Part shown: positions 57,643-64,000 of the stretch, piece by piece
Layout of the letters: each line of letters opens with the position of its first letter
Numbering within the stretch: position 1 is the stretch's first letter
From: Compostimonas suwonensis
GTDB lineage: Bacteria; Actinomycetota; Actinomycetes; Actinomycetales; Microbacteriaceae
Assembly (NCBI RefSeq): GCF_002797855.1
Contig: NZ_PGFB01000001.1
Coordinates: 310,001 to 374,000 of the forward strand
Reading direction: 5' to 3'
DNA length: 64,000 nt
Program-made: the position numbers and the translations under genes
Notes under the pieces: generated by a model
The model's database searches: none
Seen by the model: only the letters and a program-made list of their open reading frames with translations
What the model was told of the DNA's origin: nothing

Positions 57643-57953
57643 CGAACACGCCGGTGTCGGTGGCTGTGCTCTTGCCGCGCAATATCGCTGTGCTCGCACT
57701 TCGCGGCTATCGCGCCGGGATCTCCCCGCTCTACGGTGATGTCTGCCGTTACTATCCCTCCTGTTCCGCCTACGCTCTGCAGGCCATACAGGAACACGGT
57801 GTCGTCATCGGCAGCGCTTTGGCCGCCCGGCGTCTGGCACGGTGCCATCCGTGGGCGGAGGGCGGAATCGACGACGTGCCGTTGAAGTCGAAACGCCGTT
57901 ACACCACCACACCATTCGGATTCGTCGTGGCGGACAGCCACGGAAAGGGTTAA
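57639..57953 (+). CDS. yidD: Membrane protein insertion efficiency factor YidD
   Basis: A 104-aa protein with the YidD core RGYRAGISPLYGDVCRYYPSCSAYALQAI and ARCHPWAEGGIDDVP. It aids YidC-dependent insertion at the membrane. Confidence 0.96.
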   Translation: MTNTPVSVAVLLPRNIAVLALRGYRAGISPLYGDVCRYYPSCSAYALQAIQEHGVVIGSALAARRLARCHPWAEGGIDDVPLKSKRRYTTTPFGFVVADSHGKG

Positions 57954-57961
57954 CCCGACTT

Positions 57962-58936
57962 ATGCCCGACATCATCGGCACAGTCCTGTGGCCATTGAAA
58001 TGGGTCGTGGAGTTGCTCCTCGTGGCCTTCCACTGGCTGTTCACGAACGTGGGCATGGATCCGGCGGCCGGGCTCACCTGGGTGCTCTCCATCGTGGGCC
58101 TGGTGCTCGTTGTGCGTGCCGCGCTCATCCCTCTCTTCGTGCGGCAGATCAAGAACCAGCGCAGGATGCTCGAGGTCGCCCCTCAGCTGAAGAAGATCCA
58201 GGACAAGTACAAGGGCAAGAAGGATCAGTTCTCTCGCGAGGCGATGTCCCGCGAGACCATGGAGCTGTACAAGCGCACGGGAACCAACCCGTTGAGCTCG
58301 TGCCTGCCGATGCTGCTTCAGATCCCCATCTTCTTCGCGCTCTTCTCGGTGCTCAACGACGCACAGCACGGCAAGCAGGGTGTCGGCCCGCTCAACGCCG
58401 AGCTCGGCAAGCAGTTCGGTGACGCTTCGCTCTTCGGAATCGCTCCCCTCCACTCGAGCTTCTCCGCGGCGATGAACGCGAACCCCCCGCAGGTGGCCGT
58501 TATGGTCATCGCGGCGATCATGGTCGTCCTGATGACCGGATCCCAGTTCTTCACTCAGCTGCAGATCGTCTCGAAGAACATGTCGCCGGAGACCAAGGCG
58601 AGCCCGATGTTCCGTCAGCAGCGCATCCTGCTCTACATCCTCCCCCTCGTCTTCGCCTTCTCGGGATTCACCTTCCCCCTCGGCGTTATGTTCTACTGGC
58701 TCACCACGAACATCTGGACGATGGTTCAGCAGTTCATCGTGATCCGTCGTATGCCCACTCCGGGCAGTGACGCAGCGAAGGCCCGCGAGGAGCGGCTCGC
58801 CCGCAAGGGCAAGCTCAAGATCGAGGAGTCGTCGGCTGCCGGCGACACGATCGTGGTCGAAGAGAAGAAGCAAACACAGCGTCAGCAGCCGGTCGGCAAG
58901 AGCCGTGCGAAGAAGCAATCGGGCGGAAAGAAATAG
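57962..58936 (+). CDS. yidC: Membrane protein insertase YidC
   Basis: A 324-aa Oxa1-type insertase with five to six membrane helices, the conserved VRAALIPLFVRQIKNQRRM helix (with the hydrophilic-groove Arg), NPLSSCLPMLLQIPIFFAL and FPLGVMFYWLTTNIW, and a long basic C-terminal tail (KKQTQRQQPVGKSRAKK) for ribosome binding. Confidence 0.97.
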   Translation: MPDIIGTVLWPLKWVVELLLVAFHWLFTNVGMDPAAGLTWVLSIVGLVLVVRAALIPLFVRQIKNQRRMLEVAPQLKKIQDKYKGKKDQFSREAMSRETMELYKRTGTNPLSSCLPMLLQIPIFFALFSVLNDAQHGKQGVGPLNAELGKQFGDASLFGIAPLHSSFSAAMNANPPQVAVMVIAAIMVVLMTGSQFFTQLQIVSKNMSPETKASPMFRQQRILLYILPLVFAFSGFTFPLGVMFYWLTTNIWTMVQQFIVIRRMPTPGSDAAKAREERLARKGKLKIEESSAAGDTIVVEEKKQTQRQQPVGKSRAKKQSGGKK

Positions 58937-58938
58937 AC

Positions 58939-59481
58939 ATGACAGACTCAGTTCAGCTGGAGAACCTCGAGAGCGCCGAGAGCTCCCCCGTCGTCGACGC
59001 GCCGGTCGAACCTCCGACTCAGTCGCAGTTGGAAGACGAAGGCGACATCGCCGCCGACTACATCGAGGAGTTCCTCGACATCTGCGACCTCGACGGGGAC
59101 ATCGACATCGACGCGCGCAACGGACGGGCCTACCTCTCGGTCAATGCCAACGAAGGCAGCAACCTGCGCGTGCTCTCCCGCCCAGAGACGGTGAACGCCC
59201 TTCAGGAGCTCACCCGTCTCGCGGTGCAGAGCCGCACGGGTTCGTACTCGCGGCTCATCCTCGATATCGGCGGATCCCGCGAGACCCGCGAAGGTGAGCT
59301 CGCCGAGCTCGTCGAAGCGGCGATCGAGCGGATCGAAGCGGGTGCGGAGAGCGCCGCGCTGCCGCCCATGTCGTCGTACGAGCGCAAACTCGTGCATGAC
59401 ATCGTGGCAGACAAGGGCTTCTTCTCGGAGTCCGAAGGCGAAGGCCGCGACCGTCACACGGTCATCACGCGCTCCGCATAG
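58939..59481 (+). CDS. khpB: RNA-binding protein KhpB/Jag (KH-R3H)
   Basis: A 180-aa protein: acidic N-terminus, KH domain (about 60-120), R3H domain with MSSYERKLVHDIVAD near 143-157. It lacks the Jag_N domain, as usual in actinobacteria. Its stop codon shares a base with a parS site. Confidence 0.94.
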   Translation: MTDSVQLENLESAESSPVVDAPVEPPTQSQLEDEGDIAADYIEEFLDICDLDGDIDIDARNGRAYLSVNANEGSNLRVLSRPETVNALQELTRLAVQSRTGSYSRLILDIGGSRETREGELAELVEAAIERIEAGAESAALPPMSSYERKLVHDIVADKGFFSESEGEGRDRHTVITRSA

Positions 59482-59494
59482 TTTCACGTGAAAC
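59481..59494. other. parS: parS centromere site 1
   Basis: GTTTCACGTGAAAC, the perfect 14-bp ParB-binding palindrome. It fills the gap between the khpB stop and the rsmG start. Confidence 0.95.
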
Positions 59495-59495
59495 A

Positions 59496-60125
59496 GTGAC
59501 GGAGATCCTCGAAGCCGAGCCGGATGCCGCGGCTGTTCTCTTCGGTGAGCAGCTCGACTTCGCCCGGCGGTTCACGAACAACCTTGCTCGTCAGGGCGAG
59601 GAGCTCGGGCTCATCGGCCCCCTCGAGCTCCCCCGCCTGTGGACTCGTCACATCCTCAACTCAGCGCTCGTAGCTCCCCTGCTTCGTCCCGGTCGAGTCG
59701 GAGATGTCGGCTCGGGAGCGGGTCTGCCCGGTCTGGTCCTCGCGATCGCGCGACCCGACGTCGAGTTCGTTCTCATCGAGCCCATGGAACGACGTGTCGC
59801 GTGGCTCAATGATCAAGTCGCAGAGCTCGAGCTCTCAAACGTGCAGGTCGTGCGCGCTCGCGCCGAGGAGGTCAAGCTCGACGAGCGTATCGACCAGGTG
59901 ACCGCTCGCGCGGTCAGCGCCTTGCGCACGCTCATCCCGCTGACCGCTCCGCTGGTCGGCGCCGGCGGTGAGCTCGTGCTCATGAAGGGCGCGGGCGCCG
60001 CCGCCGAGATCGCCGCCGCCGAGAAGGCCATCAGGAAGTATCGGCTGTCTGAGCCCGAGATCCTCGTGCTGGGAGAAGGCCTGCTGCCTGAGGTCACCCG
60101 CGTCGTTCGAGCAACGGTCGGCTAG
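59496..60125 (+). CDS. rsmG: 16S rRNA (guanine-527-N7)-methyltransferase
   Basis: A 209-aa SAM-dependent methyltransferase with motif I VGDVGSGAGLPGLVLAI and RAVSALRTLIP. It methylates G527 of 16S rRNA; loss gives low-level streptomycin resistance. The GTG start is 1 bp after parS site 1, so no Shine-Dalgarno sequence is possible there; translation is probably coupled to khpB. Confidence 0.96.
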   Translation: MTEILEAEPDAAAVLFGEQLDFARRFTNNLARQGEELGLIGPLELPRLWTRHILNSALVAPLLRPGRVGDVGSGAGLPGLVLAIARPDVEFVLIEPMERRVAWLNDQVAELELSNVQVVRARAEEVKLDERIDQVTARAVSALRTLIPLTAPLVGAGGELVLMKGAGAAAEIAAAEKAIRKYRLSEPEILVLGEGLLPEVTRVVRATVG

Positions 60126-60262
60126 AGGCGTCTCCCCGAGCCGCTCCCCTGCCTAGTCGGGCAGCGACGAGACGCGTCAGGGAGTGACGGTGAGGCCTTC
60201 GACCCAGGAGGGCCGAGGATCCGGGAGCATCACGGACCTCCAGGACGATCGGGCATGGAGAC

Positions 60263-60276
60263 GTTTCACGTGAAAC
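60263..60276. other. parS: parS centromere site 2
   Basis: Perfect GTTTCACGTGAAAC, 138 bp after the rsmG stop. Confidence 0.95.
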
Positions 60277-60651
60277 ATCTCGGAAAGGTGATTCGCCGTC
60301 GTCCTTTGGCTACGGCTCCGTTGCTGCCGCCCTCGCGATGGAATCTGCGCCGGATGCGAGTGCTCCATCGATGCTCGGGCTGGGTGTCGCTGCTGTGTTG
60401 GCTCGTGGGTCGACCTGGTCGGGAGCACCTGACTCCTGACCACGCGAGAGGCGTACGGGCCGCCCGACTGCGGTGGCGTATCGCTGCGTCTTTCGGACAG
60501 GGTGTTGTTGTCGGGGCGCACGGCATCTCCGGGCGCACGACGTTGAGAGACAGTACGGGGTGCGGCAATGGATAGCGGAGTAACGCGAGGTCTCGCGGTG
60601 ACGCCGAGTCGGATGTGTGCACGCTGTGGCAGACGGACTCGGTTTCAGTGC

Positions 60652-60764
60652 GTTCGGCGCTCCGTGTTCGGCGCTCCGGACTCACCTCCTGCCATTGGCA
60701 TGATGCATGTCTCCGAACTCACCACCCCTGGCTATTACTCCCACTGCTCCGTACTCACCACCCC
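60652..60764. repeat. Degenerate direct repeats between parS sites 2 and 3
   Basis: GTTCGGCGCTCCGT/G occurs twice in tandem (60652-60665, 60666-60679). CTCCGnACTCACCnCC then occurs three times at 60674, 60711 and 60747 (36-37 bp period). Confidence 0.65.
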
Positions 60765-60922
60765 ATCACTCCATTTATTGTTTGCGATTCACTGGCCACG
60801 CTTATCGCAGCCGATACGTCGTTGTGTAGTACCCGTTGTGGTTCGCTCCGTGCCCGACACCTCGCCTCAAAGGGTCGACACGGTCGGTTCGACGCGAATG
60901 TACCCGGGCGAGTGACACGAAG

Positions 60923-60936
60923 GTTTCACGTGAAAC
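60923..60936. other. parS: parS centromere site 3
   Basis: Perfect GTTTCACGTGAAAC. Confidence 0.95.
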
Positions 60937-60999
60937 ATCTCTATACGACGTCAGCCCGTCCCAGGTCGGACCACTGCCTGCGACGCGTGGGATGGGAGA

Positions 61000-61013
61000 G
61001 TTTCACGTGAAAC
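61000..61013. other. parS: parS centromere site 4
   Basis: Perfect GTTTCACGTGAAAC, 77 bp from site 3. Confidence 0.95.
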
Positions 61014-61083
61014 CTCAGGACAGAAGTCCTCCCGGATCCCTGCCTCTTCTCCGTCACGGCGAGGAGACTGGGAGAACAGAGAT

Positions 61084-61129
61084 ATCGACGAACGCAGGGA
61101 TCGTCGAACGCAGGTATCGACGACCGATG
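61084..61129. repeat. Tandem array A, 16-bp unit
   Basis: Units ATCGACGAACGCAGGG (61084), ATCGTCGAACGCAGGT (61100) and a truncated third copy ATCGACGACCGATG (61116). Confidence 0.7.
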
Positions 61130-61180
61130 ATCCGGCGACGTGAGCGGCAATCGGTGACGAGAGGTGAGCAACCGTCGAGG

Positions 61181-61266
61181 GCGGACTGGCACGAAGTGGA
61201 CTGGCAGAAGTGGACTGGCAGAAGTGGGTTGCACGAAGCGGATTGCACGAGGGGGACTGGCTCGAC
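61181..61266. repeat. Tandem array B, six 14-15-bp units
   Basis: Units of the form G(C/T)GG(A/G)(C/T)TGGCA(C)GAA begin at 61181, 61196, 61210, 61224, 61238 and 61252; units 2 and 3 are identical (GTGGACTGGCAGAA). Confidence 0.75.
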
Positions 61267-61470
61267 GTGGTGATCCGGTGTGGTTCGGGCCGGGTTCGGT
61301 CACCGGTGACGGCATTCCTGACGGGAAGCTCGCGGCCCACTCCTCCACGTGTGCTGTGGATGGGCTCCCAGCAACGCTCGAGACATGGATTCAGCACATC
61401 GGGCGTCGGGTGGGCGACTACAGTTGGAAGCGGACGGCGTGCGGACGACGGCCGAGACGCATCGGATCTC

Positions 61471-61561
61471 ATGGCGTCACGACATGGCATCACGACACAT
61501 CGATATGACCTCACGACACATGACTTCACAACCATGACTTCACAACGATGACCCCACAACG
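61471..61561. repeat. Tandem array C, about six 13-15-bp units
   Basis: Units beginning at 61471, 61484, 61505, 61520, 61534 and 61548 follow ATGnC(N)TCACGAC or ATGACTTCACAAC; the last three are exactly 14 bp. Confidence 0.75.
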
Positions 61562-61634
61562 CGACATCTGGGCGGCGTGCGCAGGCACACCAGTCCGCCG
61601 ACATCGATGACGTTCGTGTTCGGCGGGTCCAGAC

Positions 61635-61648
61635 GTTTCACGTGAAAC
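61635..61648. other. parS: parS centromere site 5
   Basis: Perfect GTTTCACGTGAAAC, ending 21 bp before the parA start and 9 bp before its ribosome-binding site, so ParB binding could repress parAB. Confidence 0.95.
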
Positions 61649-61669
61649 ATCGCGAGCAGGAGAACCACA

Positions 61670-62593
61670 ATTACCGATACATCCTCGAGCTTCGACACGC
61701 CTCTGGCTCACGAGCTCGCCGAGATCAGGCGCCGGAAGCAGGCGCTCGCCTCGTCGTCGCTCCCCCTTCCCTCGAAGACCCGCATCATCACGGTGAGCAA
61801 CCAGAAGGGTGGCGTCGGTAAGACCACCACGACTGTGAACCTCGCCGCGGCTCTCGCTCGGTCGGGTGCCAAGGTGCTGGTGATCGACCTCGATCCACAG
61901 GGCAACGCCTCGACTGCGCTCAGTGTCGAGCATCGTGCCGACGTGCAGAGTGTGTACGACGTGATCGTCAGCGATGAGGAGCTCGGCGACGTCGTGCAGA
62001 AGAGCCCCGAGTTCGATCGCCTCTACTGTGTTCCCGCCAACATCCATCTCGCCGGCGCGGAGATCGAGCTCGTCTCGCTCGTCGCCCGCGAACAACGGCT
62101 CGGCCGCGCCCTGCGTCGCTACCTCGACAGCCTCGACGAGCCCTTCCACTACGTGTTCATCGACTGCCCGCCCTCGCTCGGGCTCCTGACGATCAACGCA
62201 TTCGTCGCGGCGACCGAGGTTCTCATCCCGATCCAGTGCGAGTACTACGCGCTCGAGGGTCTGAGCCAGCTGCTGCAGAACATCCAGCTGATCGAACGGC
62301 ACCTAAACCCCGACCTGCAGGTCTCGACGATCCTTCTGACGATGTACGACTCGCGGACGAACCTCGCCAATCAGGTGGCGCAGGATGTGCGCGATCACTT
62401 CCCTCGCGAGACCCTCGACACGATCATCCCGCGCTCGGTTCGAGTGTCGGAGGCCCCGAGTTACGGGCAGAGTGTCATCAGCTACGACCCGAACTCGTCT
62501 GGATCGCTGTCGTATCTCGAGGCGGCCGCTGAGATGGCTCGACGTGGTGTGATGCCGAAGAAATCCGAGTCGACGAATGGAGAAGGCGAATAA
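61670..62593 (+). CDS. parA: Chromosome partitioning ATPase ParA, probable ATT start
   Basis: A 307-aa deviant-Walker ATPase that moves origins with ParB. The Walker A KGGVGKTT lies at 46-53 and Walker B at HYVFIDCPPSLG. No ATG, GTG or TTG exists in frame between the upstream stop at 61643 and the GTG at 61793, which would cut just before the Walker A loop. AGGAG at 61658-61662 stands 7 nt before ATT (61670), giving (M)TDTSSSFDTPLAHELAEIRR, which resembles the N-terminus usual for this family. ATT initiation is therefore inferred; a base error (ATG read as ATT) is the alternative. It overlaps parB by 1 bp. Confidence 0.9.
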   Translation: MTDTSSSFDTPLAHELAEIRRRKQALASSSLPLPSKTRIITVSNQKGGVGKTTTTVNLAAALARSGAKVLVIDLDPQGNASTALSVEHRADVQSVYDVIVSDEELGDVVQKSPEFDRLYCVPANIHLAGAEIELVSLVAREQRLGRALRRYLDSLDEPFHYVFIDCPPSLGLLTINAFVAATEVLIPIQCEYYALEGLSQLLQNIQLIERHLNPDLQVSTILLTMYDSRTNLANQVAQDVRDHFPRETLDTIIPRSVRVSEAPSYGQSVISYDPNSSGSLSYLEAAAEMARRGVMPKKSESTNGEGE

Positions 62594-63567
62594 TGGCAGC
62601 AAAAAGAGGTGGATTGGGCCGGGGCATCGGTGCTCTCATCCCGACATCCGATGAGGTTCGCCCCGCACGCCCCGTCGACGTCTTCTTCCCCGACCACGAG
62701 GCCGATGCGACCGCGGCCGCCGAGAATCCGGAGGTCGAGCTCATCGCGGTGCCCGGTGCCCGGCTCGCGAACCTCTCCCCCGCCGACATCGTCCCGAACG
62801 CCGTGCAGCCGCGCAGCTACTTCGACGACGAGGCCCTCGATGAGCTCGTCATCAGTATTCGCGAATTCGGGGTGCTGCAGCCGATCGTCGTCCGGCCCCT
62901 CGCCGGCCAGGAGGGCAAATACGAGCTCATCATGGGTGAGCGTCGGCTCCGTGCGACCAAGCGGGTCGGCCTGGAGACGATCCCCGCGGTCATCAAAGAC
63001 ACCGCGGATGAGGACATGCTCCGCGATGCGCTCCTGGAGAACCTCCACCGCGCCAATCTGAACCCTCTGGAAGAGGCATCGGCCTACCAGCAGCTGCTCG
63101 CTGACTTCGGGATCACCCAGGATGAGCTCGCGACGCGCATCGGGCGGTCCCGTCCGCAGATCACCAACACGATCAGACTCCTCAAACTGCCCGAATCGGT
63201 GCAGAACAAGGTCGCCGCGGGGGTCCTCAGCGCCGGGCACGCGCGTGCGATCCTCTCCGTGGGCGACCTCGAGGGCATGCAGAACCTCGCCACCAAGATC
63301 GTGAACGAGGATCTCTCGGTGCGCGCGGCCGAGGCGGCCGCGACATCCGGCCCTCGCACCCGCAAAGCGCGACCGAACGCCGGAAAGAAGCGCGGTCACC
63401 TCGACGAGATCGCCGAACGCCTCGAGGACCGGCTCGACACTCGGGTCAGGGTGTCTCTCGGCGCGAACAAGGGTCAGCTCGTCATCGAGTTCGCGACCGT
63501 GTCGGATCTCAACCGGATCCTCGGCGAGCTCGGCGAGCCCGGTTTCGGCGGAAACCCGGTCGTCTAG
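62593..63567 (+). CDS. parB: Chromosome partitioning protein ParB (CTP-dependent clamp)
   Basis: A 324-aa parS-binding protein. N-terminal RGGLGRGIGALIP (ParA-stimulating region), CTPase box GERRLR (115-120) and ENLHR (149-153), helix-turn-helix around DELATRIGRSRPQITNTIRL, and a C-terminal dimerisation domain. Five parS sites lie just upstream. Confidence 0.97.
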   Translation: MAAKRGGLGRGIGALIPTSDEVRPARPVDVFFPDHEADATAAAENPEVELIAVPGARLANLSPADIVPNAVQPRSYFDDEALDELVISIREFGVLQPIVVRPLAGQEGKYELIMGERRLRATKRVGLETIPAVIKDTADEDMLRDALLENLHRANLNPLEEASAYQQLLADFGITQDELATRIGRSRPQITNTIRLLKLPESVQNKVAAGVLSAGHARAILSVGDLEGMQNLATKIVNEDLSVRAAEAAATSGPRTRKARPNAGKKRGHLDEIAERLEDRLDTRVRVSLGANKGQLVIEFATVSDLNRILGELGEPGFGGNPVV

Positions 63568-64000
63568 ACGGGTTCCGGCGTCGAGCTCTCGGCCTGGGCG
63601 TCGCGGATGGCCGCTTGGGCCAGCTGTCCGTAGACGGTTCCCAGATCGAGGCCGGCTGCCTCGATCGCCTGGGGAACGAGAGACGTCTCGGTGAGGCCCG
63701 GGAGCACGTTCGCCTCGAGGAACCACGGAACGCCCTCGGCGTCGATGATGAGGTCGACCCGGGAGATGTGCCGGAGGCCCAGGAGCTCGTGGATGGCGAC
63801 GGCCGTGCGCCCGGCGAGGGCCGAGGCCTCATCCGACAGTCGGGCCGGGGTGTAGAAGAGCGTCTCCCCCGCGTTGTACCGGGCCTCGAAGCTGTACACC
63901 CCGCTGAGCGGCTCGATCTCGACGGCGGGAAGCGCCACGGGGCCGTCCCCCGTGTCGATCACGGCGATCGCAACCTCGGTTCCGACGATCTTCCGCTCGA
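63564..64000 (-). CDS. ddl: D-alanine--D-alanine ligase family protein, C-terminal part (truncated by window edge)
   Basis: The C-terminal 145 codons of an ATP-grasp ligase. EARYNAGETLFYTPARLSDE, HISRVDLIIDAEGVPWFLEANVLPGLTETS (metal-binding Asp, Glu and Asn) and SLVPQAIEAAG are the standard Ddl ending. The 5' part lies beyond base 64000. Its stop overlaps the parB stop by 4 bp (convergent). It may be the main Ddl or a related ATP-grasp enzyme. Confidence 0.9.
   Translation of the reverse strand, partial: ERKIVGTEVAIAVIDTGDGPVALPAVEIEPLSGVYSFEARYNAGETLFYTPARLSDEASALAGRTAVAIHELLGLRHISRVDLIIDAEGVPWFLEANVLPGLTETSLVPQAIEAAGLDLGTVYGQLAQAAIRDAQAESSTPEPV

Larger units (their letters stand above)
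60126..61669. other. Gene-free, repeat-rich parS region between rsmG and parA
   Basis: About 1.5 kb without a supportable gene: open frames here lack ribosome-binding sites, family similarity and typical codon bias, and some merely translate parS as FHVKH. It holds four parS sites, several degenerate tandem arrays (60652-60679, 60674-60764, 61084-61129, 61181-61266, 61471-61561) and the parA leader. Confidence 0.7.

Noticed and set aside
60255-60575. Possible gene METFHVKHLGK... after rsmG
   Set aside because: The start region is just a translation of a parS site (FHVKH). No ribosome-binding site, no domain, and composition unlike neighbouring genes.
60836-61273. Open frame through tandem array B
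   Set aside because: The apparent repeats in the protein come from DNA tandem repeats with 14-15-bp units that are not a multiple of three, so there is no selection for the frame.
61084-61561. CRISPR array
   Set aside because: Units are 13-16 bp with no spacers of constant length, units are degenerate, and no cas genes are nearby.
61793-62593. parA start at GTG 61793
   Set aside because: It would begin only a few residues before the Walker A loop, removing a coherent 41-residue N-terminus that follows a well-placed ribosome-binding site.

Overview
This is a high-GC actinobacterial chromosome segment that spans the replication origin. The family is most likely Microbacteriaceae. The inference rests on base composition, the dnaA-dnaN-gnd-recF-dciA-gyrB-gyrA order with DUF3566 and tRNA-Ile/tRNA-Ala behind gyrA, the FHA/PstP/RodA/PBP/PASTA-kinase operon, a class E sortase, CrgA and NucS. 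Genus cannot be fixed from sequence alone. Coding density is high, and nearly all large antisense reading frames are GC-rich shadows.

Bases 1-8,500: the N-terminal part of glyS, a small membrane protein, and then a compact low-oxygen island. A two-domain universal stress protein, pyruvate formate-lyase (pflB) and its activase (pflA) run leftward. A DevS/DosT-like haem-GAF histidine kinase and its DevR/DosR-like regulator diverge from them. A 14-bp motif, GGGnnCAAAGnCCC, occurs in three intergenic spots around this island and is a candidate DevR operator.

Bases 8,500-30,600: mixed housekeeping and accessory genes. These include Nudix and SGNH hydrolases, a beta-lactamase-fold serine hydrolase, an M13 metallopeptidase and a MATE exporter. 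A LacI regulator diverges from an MFS transporter over a perfect 32-bp double operator. NucS, an SseB-like protein, a HAD phosphatase, a TPM-family coiled-coil protein, an epimerase and several lipoproteins follow. A cell-surface pair comes next (DUF916 protein and a secreted metallophosphatase with a WxL-like tail), then a HupE/UreJ-like membrane protein and tRNA-Leu. Palindromic intergenic repeats of at least three types are scattered here and further on.

Bases 30,900-46,250: the growth and division operon fhaA-fhaB-pstP-rodA-pbpA-pknA-pknB, transcribed toward the origin. Then come pabA, a 52-aa membrane ORF and the class E sortase, followed by crgA, a rhomboid protease, a cyclophilin, tRNA-Ala, tRNA-Ile and a DUF3566 protein.

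Bases 46,250-64,000: the origin. gyrA, gyrB, dciA, recF, gnd, dnaN and dnaA run leftward, with oriC between dnaN and dnaA. rpmH, rnpA, yidD, yidC, khpB/jag, rsmG, parA and parB run rightward, ending against a ddl-type ligase. Five perfect parS sites lie between khpB and parA. They occur in and around a 1.5-kb gene-free stretch that also carries several degenerate tandem arrays with 14-16-bp units. parA appears to start at a non-canonical ATT codon.

The most notable items are the DevSR/PFL island with its shared operator-like motif, the parS and tandem-array centromere-like region with the ATT-started parA, the 83-bp palindromic elements, and a WxL/DUF916-like surface pair in an actinobacterium.
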